Shown here one piece after another: positions 10,661 through 19,708 of a stretch of 60,373 nucleotides of DNA (positions are counted from its first letter, which is position 1; each line of letters opens with the position of its first letter). The DNA is taken from the NCBI RefSeq assembly GCF_014836885.1, contig NZ_JACSPY010000017.1:1-60373 (forward strand), written 5' to 3'. The position numbers and the translations under genes were made by a program. This DNA comes from Brevibacterium gallinarum (GTDB lineage: Bacteria > Actinomycetota > Actinomycetes > Actinomycetales > Brevibacteriaceae). The notes under the pieces are model-generated. The model saw only the letters and a list, made by a program, of their open reading frames with translations. It was not told where the DNA came from and searched no databases.

Positions 10661-12172
10661 ATGACGCGACGACTCACTGCATGGGCGGCAGCACTGGCCG
10701 CCGTTGTGCTCACCGCCACCGGCTGCAGCGCAGGAGCCGGCAACAACGGCTCAGGCGGGGAGGAGAAGCGCACCGACATGGTCGTCGCGCACACCGCCGA
10801 GCCGGTCAACCTCGACTTCACCACCACCGGCGGTGCGGCGATCCCGCAGGCACTGATGGAGAACGTCTACGAATCGCTCGTGCGCATCGACCAGGACGGC
10901 GAACTCAAGCCCGCGCTCGCCGAATCGTGGGACGTCTCCGAAGACCGCAAGACCTACACCTTCCACCTGCAGCACGGGGTGACGTTCTCCAACGGCGACG
11001 AGCTGACCTCCGCCGATGTGAAGTTCTCCTATGAGCGGGTCAACTCCGATGCCTGGACCAACGGACTCAAAGCCAAGATGGCCGTCATCGACTCGATCGA
11101 CACCCCTGACGACGCGACCGTCGAGATCACGCTGACCGACCCCTCGAACGGCTGGCTGTACGACCTCGCCAGCGCCGTGGGCGCGGTGTTCAGCGAAGAC
11201 GCCGTCGACGACCTGGCGAACAAGGCCGTCGGCACGGGCCCGTATGAGGTGCAGTCCTTCACCCGCGGTCAGGAGATCGTCTACGCAGCCCGCGAGGACT
11301 ACTGGGGCGGGCAGCCGAATCTGGAGACGGTGACCTTCAAGTACTACAAGGACCCCGTCGCCGCAGTCAACGCCGTGAAGTCCGGCGAAGTCGACGTGCT
11401 CGCCAGCCTGCAGGCCCCCGAACTGGCTGGCGACTTCGAATCACCCGATGACTACCAGGTCGTCGAGGGCACCACGAACGGCGAAGTCGTGCTGTCGATG
11501 AACAACGCCGAGGGCATCTTCGCCGACAAGAAGGCCCGTGAGGCCGTCCTCTACGCCATCGACGAGCAGGCCATCCTCGACACCGCCTGGGGCGGCTACG
11601 GCACCCTCATCGGCGGGATGGTCCCACCGACCGCCCCCTATTACGAGGACCTCACCGACGTGTACCCGCACGATGTCGACAAGGCCCGGGAGCTCGTCAA
11701 GGAGGCCGGCATCGAAGGGGAGTCCTTCACCTACACCGTGCCCAACCTGCCCTACGCCACCGCGGTCGCCGACATCGTCGTCTCCCAGCTCGAAGAGGCA
11801 GGGCTGAAGCCGAAGATCGAGACCCAGGAGTTCCCGGCGGTGTGGCTGGAGAAGACCTTCACTAACCACGACTACGACATGTCGGTCATCAACCACGTCG
11901 AGGCCAACGACATGCTCACCGTGTTCGGCGACGGCTACTACACCGGCTATGACTACTCCCAGATCGAAGACGCCGCGAAGAAGGCCGACACCGGCACCGA
12001 GGAGGAGTACGTCTCAGGCATGAAGGACGTCGCCCGCACGATCACCGAGGACGCCGCGGCCGGATTCCTGTTCCTGTTCCCCAACCTCATCGTCGCTGAC
12101 GCCAAGGTCGAGGGACTGCCGGAGAACTTCGTCTCTGATTCCTTCCCGATCGCCACACTGGCCTGGAAGTGA
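10661..12172 (+). CDS. ABC transporter substrate-binding lipoprotein, family 5 (peptide type)
   Basis: Encodes 503 aa. A signal peptide ends at the lipobox LTATGC, putting the lipidated cysteine at residue 22. Downstream blocks typical of family-5 binding proteins include ALMENVYESLVRID, ALAESWDVSEDRKTYTFHL, GVTFSNGDELTSADVKFS and AVGTGPYEVQSF. The family binds peptides, but also nickel, opines and glycosides. It heads an importer with two permeases and a double ATPase; the upstream frame to 10607 is ignored because the signal peptide begins at 10661. Confidence 0.92.
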   Translation: MTRRLTAWAAALAAVVLTATGCSAGAGNNGSGGEEKRTDMVVAHTAEPVNLDFTTTGGAAIPQALMENVYESLVRIDQDGELKPALAESWDVSEDRKTYTFHLQHGVTFSNGDELTSADVKFSYERVNSDAWTNGLKAKMAVIDSIDTPDDATVEITLTDPSNGWLYDLASAVGAVFSEDAVDDLANKAVGTGPYEVQSFTRGQEIVYAAREDYWGGQPNLETVTFKYYKDPVAAVNAVKSGEVDVLASLQAPELAGDFESPDDYQVVEGTTNGEVVLSMNNAEGIFADKKAREAVLYAIDEQAILDTAWGGYGTLIGGMVPPTAPYYEDLTDVYPHDVDKARELVKEAGIEGESFTYTVPNLPYATAVADIVVSQLEEAGLKPKIETQEFPAVWLEKTFTNHDYDMSVINHVEANDMLTVFGDGYYTGYDYSQIEDAAKKADTGTEEEYVSGMKDVARTITEDAAAGFLFLFPNLIVADAKVEGLPENFVSDSFPIATLAWK

Positions 12173-12258
12173 CCCTGGCGGGCCGGTAGCCCCGGCCCGC
12201 CCCGCTCATCTGACCCGCAGCCCCGGCCCCGCGCGGCTGCGGTCCACAAGGAGGTGGC

Positions 12259-13206
12259 ATGGCCGGATACCTCATCCGCCGGCTGCTGCAGTTCGCGGTC
12301 ACCGCCGCGGCTGCCTCGGTCATCGTGTTCCTGCTCATGCAGGTGCTGCCCGGCAACGCTGCCCAGGTGGCGTTGGGCACCAACGCCACCCCCGAGGCGG
12401 TGGCCCAGCTCGAGCGCACGTACGGTCTCGACCGGCCGCTGCCGGTGCAGTACCTCGACTGGATCTCCGGCATGCTCACCGGCGACTTCGGCACCTCCTA
12501 TGTCACCCGCGCACCGATCACCCCGGTCATCGCCGACTCCATCCAGGTCACCCTCATCATCGTCATCGCCTCGATGGCCGTCGCCCTGCTCATCGCCGTG
12601 CCGCTGGGTTCGCTGGCTGCGGTGTTCCAGAAGCGCACGCTCGGCACCGCGATCTCAGCGGCCAGCCAGGTCGGCATCGCCGTGCCGAACTTCCTGGCCG
12701 CCATCATCCTCATCATGATCTTCTCCTTGGGCCTCGGCTGGCTCCCCTCCAGCGGCTGGGCCGCCCCGATCGAGGGCTTCGGCCGGTTCCTCGCCCGGCT
12801 GGCCCTGCCGGTGCTGGCGCTGGCGCTCGTGCAGGCGGCGATCCTCACCCGCTACGTCCGGTCGGCCGTGCTCGAGGTGATGCGCGAGGACTTCCTGCGC
12901 ACCGCCCGCGCCAAAGGGCTGACGAAGACGCAGGCGCTCGTGCGCCACGGGCTGCGCAACGCCGCCATCCCCGTCGTCACCGTTGCCGGCATCCAGCTGG
13001 CCACGATGCTCATCGGCGCCGTCGTCATCGAACAGGTCTTCGTCATCCCCGGCATGGGCTCCGAACTCGTGCGGGCTGTGGCCAACCGCGACCTCGTCAC
13101 CGTCCAGGGCATCGTCATGGTCCTCGTGGTGCTCGTCCTGCTGCTCAACCTCATCGTCGACCTGCTCTACACCGTCCTCGACCCGCGCGTCAGGAGGGCC
13201 GCATGA
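12259..13206 (+). CDS. ABC transporter permease, DppB type
   Basis: Encodes 315 aa, inner-membrane subunit with about six membrane segments. The N-terminus MAGYLIRRLLQFAVTAAAAS and PGNAAQVALGTNATPEAV are typical of DppB/OppB. The coupling (EAA) loop is EVMREDFLRTARAKGLTKTQ. An AAGGAGG sequence precedes the ATG. The end overlaps the next permease by 4 bp (ATGA), implying translational coupling. Confidence 0.93.
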   Translation: MAGYLIRRLLQFAVTAAAASVIVFLLMQVLPGNAAQVALGTNATPEAVAQLERTYGLDRPLPVQYLDWISGMLTGDFGTSYVTRAPITPVIADSIQVTLIIVIASMAVALLIAVPLGSLAAVFQKRTLGTAISAASQVGIAVPNFLAAIILIMIFSLGLGWLPSSGWAAPIEGFGRFLARLALPVLALALVQAAILTRYVRSAVLEVMREDFLRTARAKGLTKTQALVRHGLRNAAIPVVTVAGIQLATMLIGAVVIEQVFVIPGMGSELVRAVANRDLVTVQGIVMVLVVLVLLLNLIVDLLYTVLDPRVRRAA

Positions 13207-14048
13207 CCACCCGTCTCGTCGCCAGCCGCCGCAGGGCCGACGCCTCGCTCGTCATCGGCATCGTGCTCATCGGCATCGTCATCGGCATGGCGCTCGTGTC
13301 GTATCTGTGGACGCCGTACAACCCCACCCAGGCGATGCCCGCTGACCGACTGCAGGGCATGTCAGCCGACCACATCTTCGGCACCGACCGGTACGGCCGC
13401 GACACCTTCACCTGGATCATGTACGGCGCGCGCATCACCCTGCTCGTCGGCGTCGTCTCCGTCGCCATCGCCGCCCTCATCGGGGTGCCGCTGGGTGTGC
13501 TCGCGGGGATGACCCCCTACGGGTGGCTGTCCGGTCTCATCATGCGCGGCAACGACCTGCTGCTGGCCTTCCCGGCCCTGCTGCTGGCGATCGTGTTCTC
13601 CGCCGTGTTCGGTCCCGGCACCGGGCCGGCGATGGTCGCCCTCGGCATCGCCTCGATCCCCGGCTTCGCTCGTGTCGCCCGGTCCGGGACCCTGCAGGTG
13701 ATGAGCACCGAGTACATCATGGCCGCCCGCGCGGCCAACCGCCGGATCGGCCCGATCGCCGTGTTCCACGTGCTGCCCAACATCGCCGGCATGATCATCG
13801 TGCAGGCCTCCGTCGCCTTCGCCCTGGCGATCCTCGCCGAGGCGGGGCTGTCCTTCCTGGGCCTGGGCACCCAACCGCCGACCCCATCCTGGGGCCGGAT
13901 GCTGCAGGAGTCCCAGCAGTACCTGTCCTCCCATCCGATGCTCGCCCTGTGGCCGGGCCTGTTCATCGCCGCCGCTGTGCTCGGCTTCAATCTGCTCGGC
14001 GACGGGCTGCGCGACCGCTTCGACCCGAAGCTGAAAGGACGTGACTGA
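13203..14048 (+). CDS. ABC transporter permease, DppC type
   Basis: Encodes 281 aa, second membrane subunit. The DppC/OppC hallmark HIFGTDRYGRDTFTWIMYGA lies before the core, the coupling loop is STEYIMAARAANRRIGPIA, and the motif EAGLSFLGLGTQPPTPSWG is near the end. About six membrane segments. It overlaps the upstream permease by 4 bp and meets the ATPase gene. Confidence 0.93.
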   Translation: MTTRLVASRRRADASLVIGIVLIGIVIGMALVSYLWTPYNPTQAMPADRLQGMSADHIFGTDRYGRDTFTWIMYGARITLLVGVVSVAIAALIGVPLGVLAGMTPYGWLSGLIMRGNDLLLAFPALLLAIVFSAVFGPGTGPAMVALGIASIPGFARVARSGTLQVMSTEYIMAARAANRRIGPIAVFHVLPNIAGMIIVQASVAFALAILAEAGLSFLGLGTQPPTPSWGRMLQESQQYLSSHPMLALWPGLFIAAAVLGFNLLGDGLRDRFDPKLKGRD

Positions 14049-14049
14049 C

Positions 14050-15840
14050 ATGCCCGCCCACGCCAGCGCCGCCGCTCCGCCGGCACCGGTGAGCAAACGC
14101 AGCCTGCTCGAGGTCACCGACCTGTCGATCACCACCGCGCAGACCACGCTCGTGCACCCGACATCGTTCACCATCGCCCCCGGCGAGCGGGTCGGGCTCA
14201 TCGGCGAATCCGGGTCCGGGAAATCGCTCACCGCCTCAGCGGTCATGGGCCTGCTGCCCGAGGAGCTCACCGCCACCGGGTCGATCACCCTCGCCGGCAC
14301 TGAGGGCGATCTGCTTGAGCGCTCCGACCGGCAGATCGCCCGGCTGCGCGGGCTGAACATGTCGATGGTCTTCCAGGAGCCGATGAGTGCGCTCAACCCG
14401 CTCATGCGCGTCGGCGCCCAGGTTGCTGAGGTCATGCGCATCCACCGCACCCAGTCGAAGACCGACGCGGCGAGGCGCGCGATCGACCTGCTGGGCCTCG
14501 TCCAGCTGCCCGACCCGCAGGCCACCGCCCGGGCGTACCCGCACCAGCTCTCCGGCGGGCAGCGGCAGCGGGTGATGCTTGCGATGGCGCTGGCGAACGA
14601 CCCGCAGCTGCTCATCTGCGATGAGCCGACCACCGCCCTCGACGTCACGGTCCAGCGGCAGGTCCTCGACCTCGTGCTGAACGCGGTGACCACCTCGGAC
14701 ACGGGGCTGCTGTTCATCACCCACGATCTGGCCGTCGTGGCCAGAGTGTGCGAGAAGGTCATGGTGATGTACCACGGCGAGATCGTCGAAGCCGGTGCCA
14801 CCGAGCAGATCTTCACCGACCCGCAGCACGACTACACCCGCGGGCTGCTCGCCGCCTCCGACCTGACGGCCACCGACGACGACGGCCGGCTCTTCACCAT
14901 CGCCACCGCCCGCGCCTACGATGCCGCCCGGCTCAGCCGGGCACGCTTCACCCCGCCCGAGGCGCAGGTCACCGGCGAACAGCAGGTCGCCACCGCCTCG
15001 GGAACGGCCAACGACCCGGGAGCGCAGGAGCAGGCGCCGCTGATCGAGATCGAGGGCCTGCACAAGACCTATCAGCGCACGAAGTCCGGGCTGTTCAGCA
15101 GGGCTGACACCGTCGATGCGCTCACCGATGTGACGCTGAGCATCCGGGCCGGGCAGCGGTTCGGGATCGTCGGCGAATCCGGGTCCGGCAAGTCGACGCT
15201 GCTCAGGATCCTCTCCGGCCTCGAGCCGCTCACCAGCGGGTACGTGCGGGTCGGGGACTGCGAGATCGCCTCGGCCAGCCAGGCGCAGCTGCGGGCGATG
15301 CGCGAGGAGCTGCAGATCGTCTTCCAGGATCCGTTCGCCAGCCTCGACCCGCGCATGCAGGTCGCCGACATCGTCGCCGAACCGCTGGTGGCCATGGGCG
15401 TGCCGGCAGCCCAGCGGCGGGAGAAGGTCAGCGAGACGCTCGAGGCCGTCGGCCTCGACGCCTGCAGCCGCGCCCGGTATCCGCACCAGTTCTCCGGCGG
15501 GCAGCGCCAGCGCATCTCGATTGCGCGTGCGCTCGTGTGCCGCCCGCGGATCCTCGTCGCCGATGAACCGGTCTCCGCTCTCGACGTCTCCGTCCGCGCC
15601 CAGGTGCTCAACCTGCTCACCGACCTCGTCGAGGACTACGAGCTCACCCTCGTGTTCGTCTCCCACGACCTCGGAGTCGTGCGCCACCTGTGCTCCGACG
15701 TCGTCGTCATGAAGGACGGCCGGATCGTCGAATCCGGCGACGTCGCCTCGATCTACGACCACCCGCAGCACGAGTACACCGCCTCACTCGTCGCCGCCAC
15801 ACCCACACTCGCCGCCGCCCTCGATGAGCGGGCCGGCTGA
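14050..15840 (+). CDS. ABC transporter, two fused ATP-binding domains (DppD-DppF type)
   Basis: Encodes 596 aa carrying both ATPases of the importer in one chain. Domain 1 has Walker A GESGSGKSLTAS, signature LSGGQRQRVML and Walker B LLICDEPTTALD. Domain 2 (about residue 335 onward) has GESGSGKSTLLRIL, FSGGQRQRISIARAL and ILVADEPVSALD. ATG 14050 is preferred; GTG 14041 lies only one nucleotide from the AAAGGA ribosome binding site. The linker between domains contains ATASGT, encoded by the ACCGCCTCGG motif seen elsewhere in the window. Confidence 0.93.
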   Translation: MPAHASAAAPPAPVSKRSLLEVTDLSITTAQTTLVHPTSFTIAPGERVGLIGESGSGKSLTASAVMGLLPEELTATGSITLAGTEGDLLERSDRQIARLRGLNMSMVFQEPMSALNPLMRVGAQVAEVMRIHRTQSKTDAARRAIDLLGLVQLPDPQATARAYPHQLSGGQRQRVMLAMALANDPQLLICDEPTTALDVTVQRQVLDLVLNAVTTSDTGLLFITHDLAVVARVCEKVMVMYHGEIVEAGATEQIFTDPQHDYTRGLLAASDLTATDDDGRLFTIATARAYDAARLSRARFTPPEAQVTGEQQVATASGTANDPGAQEQAPLIEIEGLHKTYQRTKSGLFSRADTVDALTDVTLSIRAGQRFGIVGESGSGKSTLLRILSGLEPLTSGYVRVGDCEIASASQAQLRAMREELQIVFQDPFASLDPRMQVADIVAEPLVAMGVPAAQRREKVSETLEAVGLDACSRARYPHQFSGGQRQRISIARALVCRPRILVADEPVSALDVSVRAQVLNLLTDLVEDYELTLVFVSHDLGVVRHLCSDVVVMKDGRIVESGDVASIYDHPQHEYTASLVAATPTLAAALDERAG

Positions 15841-15858
15841 GAGCACGGAAGGACCGCC

Positions 15859-17253
15859 ATGGACACCACGCTCGCCGATGCCAGCGCCGCCGAACTGCGC
15901 GCCGCCTACGCCGCAGGCCGCACCGACCCGGTCGCGGTGCTCGACGCCGTCAAGGAGCGCGTCGAGACATGCGAACCTACGGTCAACGCGCTGTGGCACA
16001 CCGACTTCGACTCCGCCCGGCAGGCGGCCGAGGCGGCAGCGGCCCGCTGGCAGGCAGGCGCGCCGCGCTCGGATCTCGACGGAGTGCCGGTGACGATCAA
16101 GGAGAACATCGCCTGGGCCGGCGTCGGGATGCCCGGCGGCCACAATGCCGGCGAACCGATCGTCGCCGAGGCCAACGCCCCGATCACCGACCGGCTGCTC
16201 GAGGCCGGTGCAGTGCTCTTCGCCTCCACCGTCATGCCCGACTGGGGAATGCTGTCCTCGGGAGTGTCCTCCCGGCATGGCATCACCCGCTCACCGCTGA
16301 ACCCCGAGCTCACCACCGGCGGGTCGTCGTCTGGCGCCGGCGCGGCTGCCGCGGCCGGCTACGGGCCGATCCACATCGGCTCCGACATCGGCGGGTCGAT
16401 CCGCCTGCCGGGCACCTGGCTGGGACTGGCGACCCTCAAACCGAGCTTCGGACGGGTGCCGCTCTCAGCTCCCTACCTGGGCCGGTGCGCAGGCCCCCTG
16501 GCCCGCCGCTTCAGCGACGTCATCGACGCGATGGAGGTGATCGGCCGGCCCGATGACCGCGACTACTCCCAGCTGCCGGCGACCGCGGACAGCTACCGGG
16601 ATGAGGACTTCGACGTCGCCGGGCTCAAGGTCGCGGTGCACACCGATGCCGGGTGCGGCAGTGCGACCGATCCCGAGGTGGCCGCCGCCGTCGATGCCGC
16701 CGCTGCGGCCCTCGAGAGTGCTGGGGCCAGCGTCGAGCGGATCACCCCGTTCATGGACCAGGAGCTGCTCATCGATATCGACCGGTTCTGGCGGGTGCGC
16801 TCCTGGGCGGACTTCAAAGCCCTCGACGATGCCGACCGGCGCAGGATCCTGCCCTATGTCGCCCAGTGGTGTTGGGCCGGGGCCGATATCTCAGCGACCG
16901 AGCTGCTGCGCTGCTACCACGCGATCCAGGAGATGCGCCGGCGCACCGTCGAAGCCACCGCAGGCTATGACTTCGTGCTCTCACCGGTCGCACCGATGGC
17001 CGCGTTCCCGGCCGACTGGCCGATGCCGTTCAACGACGCGACCCAGCCGATGCAGCACATCTCGTTCACCGTGCCCTACAACATGTCCGAACAGCCCGCC
17101 TCCTCCGTGCCGGCCGGCTACACGGCTGATGGCCGGACGATCGGGCTGCAGGTCGCAGGCCGCCGGTTCGACGACCGCGGGGTGCTCAGCCTCTCGGAAT
17201 GGTTCGAATCCGCACTCGAGGTGCCCACCGCCTCGCGCACGGTGGGTGTCTGA
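15859..17253 (+). CDS. Amidase, amidase-signature family
   Basis: Encodes 464 aa. The Ser-cisSer-Lys triad is visible: lysine in VPVTIKENIAW, cis-serine in GGSSSGAGAAAA, and the nucleophile in IGSDIGGSIRLPG. The family hydrolyses amides to acid plus ammonia. The gene begins 18 bp after the ABC ATPase gene, so it is probably in the same operon, and the importer may bring in its amide or peptide-like substrate (inference). There is no signal peptide, so it acts in the cytoplasm. Confidence 0.9.
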   Translation: MDTTLADASAAELRAAYAAGRTDPVAVLDAVKERVETCEPTVNALWHTDFDSARQAAEAAAARWQAGAPRSDLDGVPVTIKENIAWAGVGMPGGHNAGEPIVAEANAPITDRLLEAGAVLFASTVMPDWGMLSSGVSSRHGITRSPLNPELTTGGSSSGAGAAAAAGYGPIHIGSDIGGSIRLPGTWLGLATLKPSFGRVPLSAPYLGRCAGPLARRFSDVIDAMEVIGRPDDRDYSQLPATADSYRDEDFDVAGLKVAVHTDAGCGSATDPEVAAAVDAAAAALESAGASVERITPFMDQELLIDIDRFWRVRSWADFKALDDADRRRILPYVAQWCWAGADISATELLRCYHAIQEMRRRTVEATAGYDFVLSPVAPMAAFPADWPMPFNDATQPMQHISFTVPYNMSEQPASSVPAGYTADGRTIGLQVAGRRFDDRGVLSLSEWFESALEVPTASRTVGV

Positions 17254-17262
17254 ACCATCTGC

Positions 17263-17871
17263 TCAGGTCGGTGACCAGCCGGATTCGAGGCCGGTGATGA
17301 TGAAGCCGATCTTGCGTTCGAGGTAGCCGCGTTCGGTCGCCGAGGGCTCGGCCATGAACGGTGAACTGCCGGTGGCATGCTCGGTGCTTCCGGTGTCCTT
17401 CGGGCTGCGCATCGCAGTGATGCTCATATGCGTGGTCGCGACAGTGTCGCCGAGGAAGTCGAGAGCGAAGACGACGGTCTCACGCGACAGCGGGCAGCCG
17501 GAAGCCTGCACCGCATCGGCGAACCGGCTCAGCTGCCTCCACACCTCAGCATGCAGGTGCGGGGTGCCGATGACGGCCCGCGGCATGCCCGGGTGGGCTT
17601 CGCACAGATCCCACAGCGCCTCAGCGAAATCGCGCAGCTGCTGCTGCCACGAATGCTCGGGATCCGGCGGGCGCATGTCGGCTGCGACAGCGGCGAAGCT
17701 GAGCCGCAGCAGCTCATCGCGGCTGCTGACCACCCGGTAGAGCGCCGGCGGTGTGACGGACAGGCGGGCTGCGACCTGCGCCATCGTGAACTGGTCGATG
17801 CCGAGGTCGAGCGCTGCCGCCACCGCATCGCCGATGCTGAAGCGCGGGGCTGGACCGCTCTTCTTCGTCAT
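17263..17871 (-). CDS. TetR family transcriptional regulator
   Basis: Encodes 202 aa. The N-terminal helix-turn-helix reads TMAQVAARLSVTPPALYRVV; the rest is a diverse ligand-binding part. ATG 17871 is favoured over the longer frame because TACCCT lies 7 nt upstream, so the gene seems to have its own leaderless promoter. It is downstream of and codirectional with the Irt-like ABC genes and converges on the amidase gene. It is a candidate for binding the palindrome at 21605-21630 (inference); it might instead control the amidase operon. Confidence 0.85.
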   Translation of the reverse strand: MTKKSGPAPRFSIGDAVAAALDLGIDQFTMAQVAARLSVTPPALYRVVSSRDELLRLSFAAVAADMRPPDPEHSWQQQLRDFAEALWDLCEAHPGMPRAVIGTPHLHAEVWRQLSRFADAVQASGCPLSRETVVFALDFLGDTVATTHMSITAMRSPKDTGSTEHATGSSPFMAEPSATERGYLERKIGFIITGLESGWSPT

Positions 17872-17878
17872 GCGCACC

Positions 17879-17884
17879 AGGGTA
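17879..17884 (-). promoter_or_regulatory. -10 element of the tetR gene, leaderless type
   Basis: On the minus strand TACCCT precedes the ATG at 17871 by 7 nt. The hexamer is a weaker match than others in the window. Confidence 0.4.
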
Positions 17885-17950
17885 TCGGGTTCCCGTCCGG
17901 TCATGCGCGCGTGCCGGTCATGCGCGCGAGTCCGTCAGCCGCACGGCCGG

Positions 17951-19708
17951 TCACGCGCGCGGGCCGGTCAGCCGCCAGCCTGCGGCCTGTCTCCGGTGAT
18001 CCCAGTAGCGGCGATAGGCGCCATCTGCGGCGTAGAGCTCGTCGTGTGTGCCGGTCTCGGCGATCGTGCCGTGGTCGGAGAGCGCGATGATCTGATCAGC
18101 GCGGGAGATCGTCGAGAGCCGGTGTGCGATGACGATGACCGTCGAGCGGCGTCGCAGCGCATCGATGCTGGCGAGCACATTAGCCTCATTCTGCGCATCG
18201 AGTGCGCTCGTGGCCTCGTCGAACAGGACGATCGGGGCCTGCTTGAGCAGCGCCCGGGCGATCGAGACGCGCTGACGCTCCCCGCCGGACAGTGCTCGCC
18301 CGCCCTCGCCGACCCGGGTCTGCCAGCCGCCGGGCAGCCGCTGAGCGATCTCGGTGACACCAGAGAGATCGGCGGCCTCGCGCACCGCTGCCTCGTCTGC
18401 ATCAGGACGGCCGATGCGGATATTGGCTTCCAGCGTGTCGTCGAAGAGATAGACGTCCTGGAACACGATGCCCAGCTGGGCCATGAGCTGCTCGGTCGTC
18501 TGCACGTGCAGCGGTGTGCCCCCGACGGAGACGGTGCCGCTGTCAGCCTGCCAGAATCCGGCGATGAGCCGGGCGACCGTCGTCTTCCCCGAGCCCGATG
18601 GGCCGATGATCGCCGTCATCGTCGTCGGTGCGGCGGTGAAGCTGATATCGGTGAGCACCGGAGTGCCGGGCCGGTAGCCGAAGCTCACCTCGTCGAGGCG
18701 GACCTCGCCTGGCACCGGCAGGGAAGCTGCGGCCGGCGGTTCTTTCCGCACCGGAGTCTGCATGATCTCCAGCGCTCGCTCCATCGGCGGCATCGCCTGG
18801 ACGACGGCCATGACGCTGTCGGCTGCGGACTGGAGGTTCTTCGTGAAGCGCAGGGCGAGTCCGACGAAGGTCACGGCTGCGGCTGCGGTGAGGAGATCGG
18901 CAGTCAGCAGCCAGGCAGTGGTGACGATGAGCCCGACGGTGATGACCTGCAGGGCGATATTGCTCAGCAGCACGCCGGCGGTCAGCAGCCACAGCTCGAT
19001 GATCCGGGCGCGGTCGTTCGCGGCACTGGCGCGCATGAGCGGGGTGAAGGATCCTGCTCGGCCGGCTGCACGCAGTGCCGGCTGGCAGGCGGCGAACTCG
19101 ACGATGCGGGAGGAGAGCTCATTCGTCGACGGCGCCTGGACGCGGTGTGCCCTCCGTGAGAGTCTCGTACCCCACCACAGCAGCAGGACCGCCAGCGGTG
19201 CGCTGATGAGGAAGACGAGACCCAGGCGCCAGTCCCACAGCCAGGTGCCGGCCGCGACCGCGACGACGGCCGTGCTCTGCCGGATGAGGGCCGTGACGGT
19301 GTGGGCGAGTGCCGAGGCGACGGTCATGAATTCGCTGGTCGTCAGGCGTGAGAGCTCACCGGCGCGCTGCCGGGTGAACCAGCCGATCGGAAGCATCGCG
19401 AGCCGATCGCCGAGCAGCCGGTGGGCGTTGCGGATGAGGTCACCGGCACCCAGGTAGCCGATGGTCGCCTCCACATAGCGGGTGATCGCGCCGGCCACGG
19501 CGACACAGGCCAGCACCCACAGCCATCCGGTGAAGCTGAGGCCGGCTGAGGCCGCGCCGGTGAGCAGCGCAGTGATGAGCGGCAGCAGCACGAGCAGTGC
19601 CGCGGCCTCGCACAGGCCGGCCAGAGCCGAGAAGAGCATCGCCCACGACAGTCGGCGCCGCCCGGCTGGCGTCATGAGATGGCGGGCAGAGCGCAGGAAC
19701 GGGATCAA
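17951..19708 (-). CDS. ABC transporter, fused permease/ATPase, IrtB/YbtQ-like
   Basis: Encodes 585 aa: a six-helix type-IV (exporter-fold) membrane domain in the first 320 residues, then an ATPase with Walker A GPSGSGKTTVARLI, signature LSGGERQRVSIARALL and Walker B PIVLFDEATSALD. It is translationally coupled to the next-door half transporter (4-bp ATGA overlap), so the two probably form a heterodimer. Exporter-fold pairs of this kind (IrtAB, YbtPQ) import iron-siderophores; that role is supported here by the iron box before the operon. A drug or lipid exporter is the alternative. Confidence 0.85.
   Translation of the reverse strand: MIPFLRSARHLMTPAGRRRLSWAMLFSALAGLCEAAALLVLLPLITALLTGAASAGLSFTGWLWVLACVAVAGAITRYVEATIGYLGAGDLIRNAHRLLGDRLAMLPIGWFTRQRAGELSRLTTSEFMTVASALAHTVTALIRQSTAVVAVAAGTWLWDWRLGLVFLISAPLAVLLLWWGTRLSRRAHRVQAPSTNELSSRIVEFAACQPALRAAGRAGSFTPLMRASAANDRARIIELWLLTAGVLLSNIALQVITVGLIVTTAWLLTADLLTAAAAVTFVGLALRFTKNLQSAADSVMAVVQAMPPMERALEIMQTPVRKEPPAAASLPVPGEVRLDEVSFGYRPGTPVLTDISFTAAPTTMTAIIGPSGSGKTTVARLIAGFWQADSGTVSVGGTPLHVQTTEQLMAQLGIVFQDVYLFDDTLEANIRIGRPDADEAAVREAADLSGVTEIAQRLPGGWQTRVGEGGRALSGGERQRVSIARALLKQAPIVLFDEATSALDAQNEANVLASIDALRRRSTVIVIAHRLSTISRADQIIALSDHGTIAETGTHDELYAADGAYRRYWDHRRQAAGWRLTGPRA

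Noticed and set aside
13362..15771. Long minus-strand open frames (484 and 511 codons) opposite the ABC importer genes
   Set aside because: Shadows of the permease and ATPase genes, which carry clear motifs on the plus strand.
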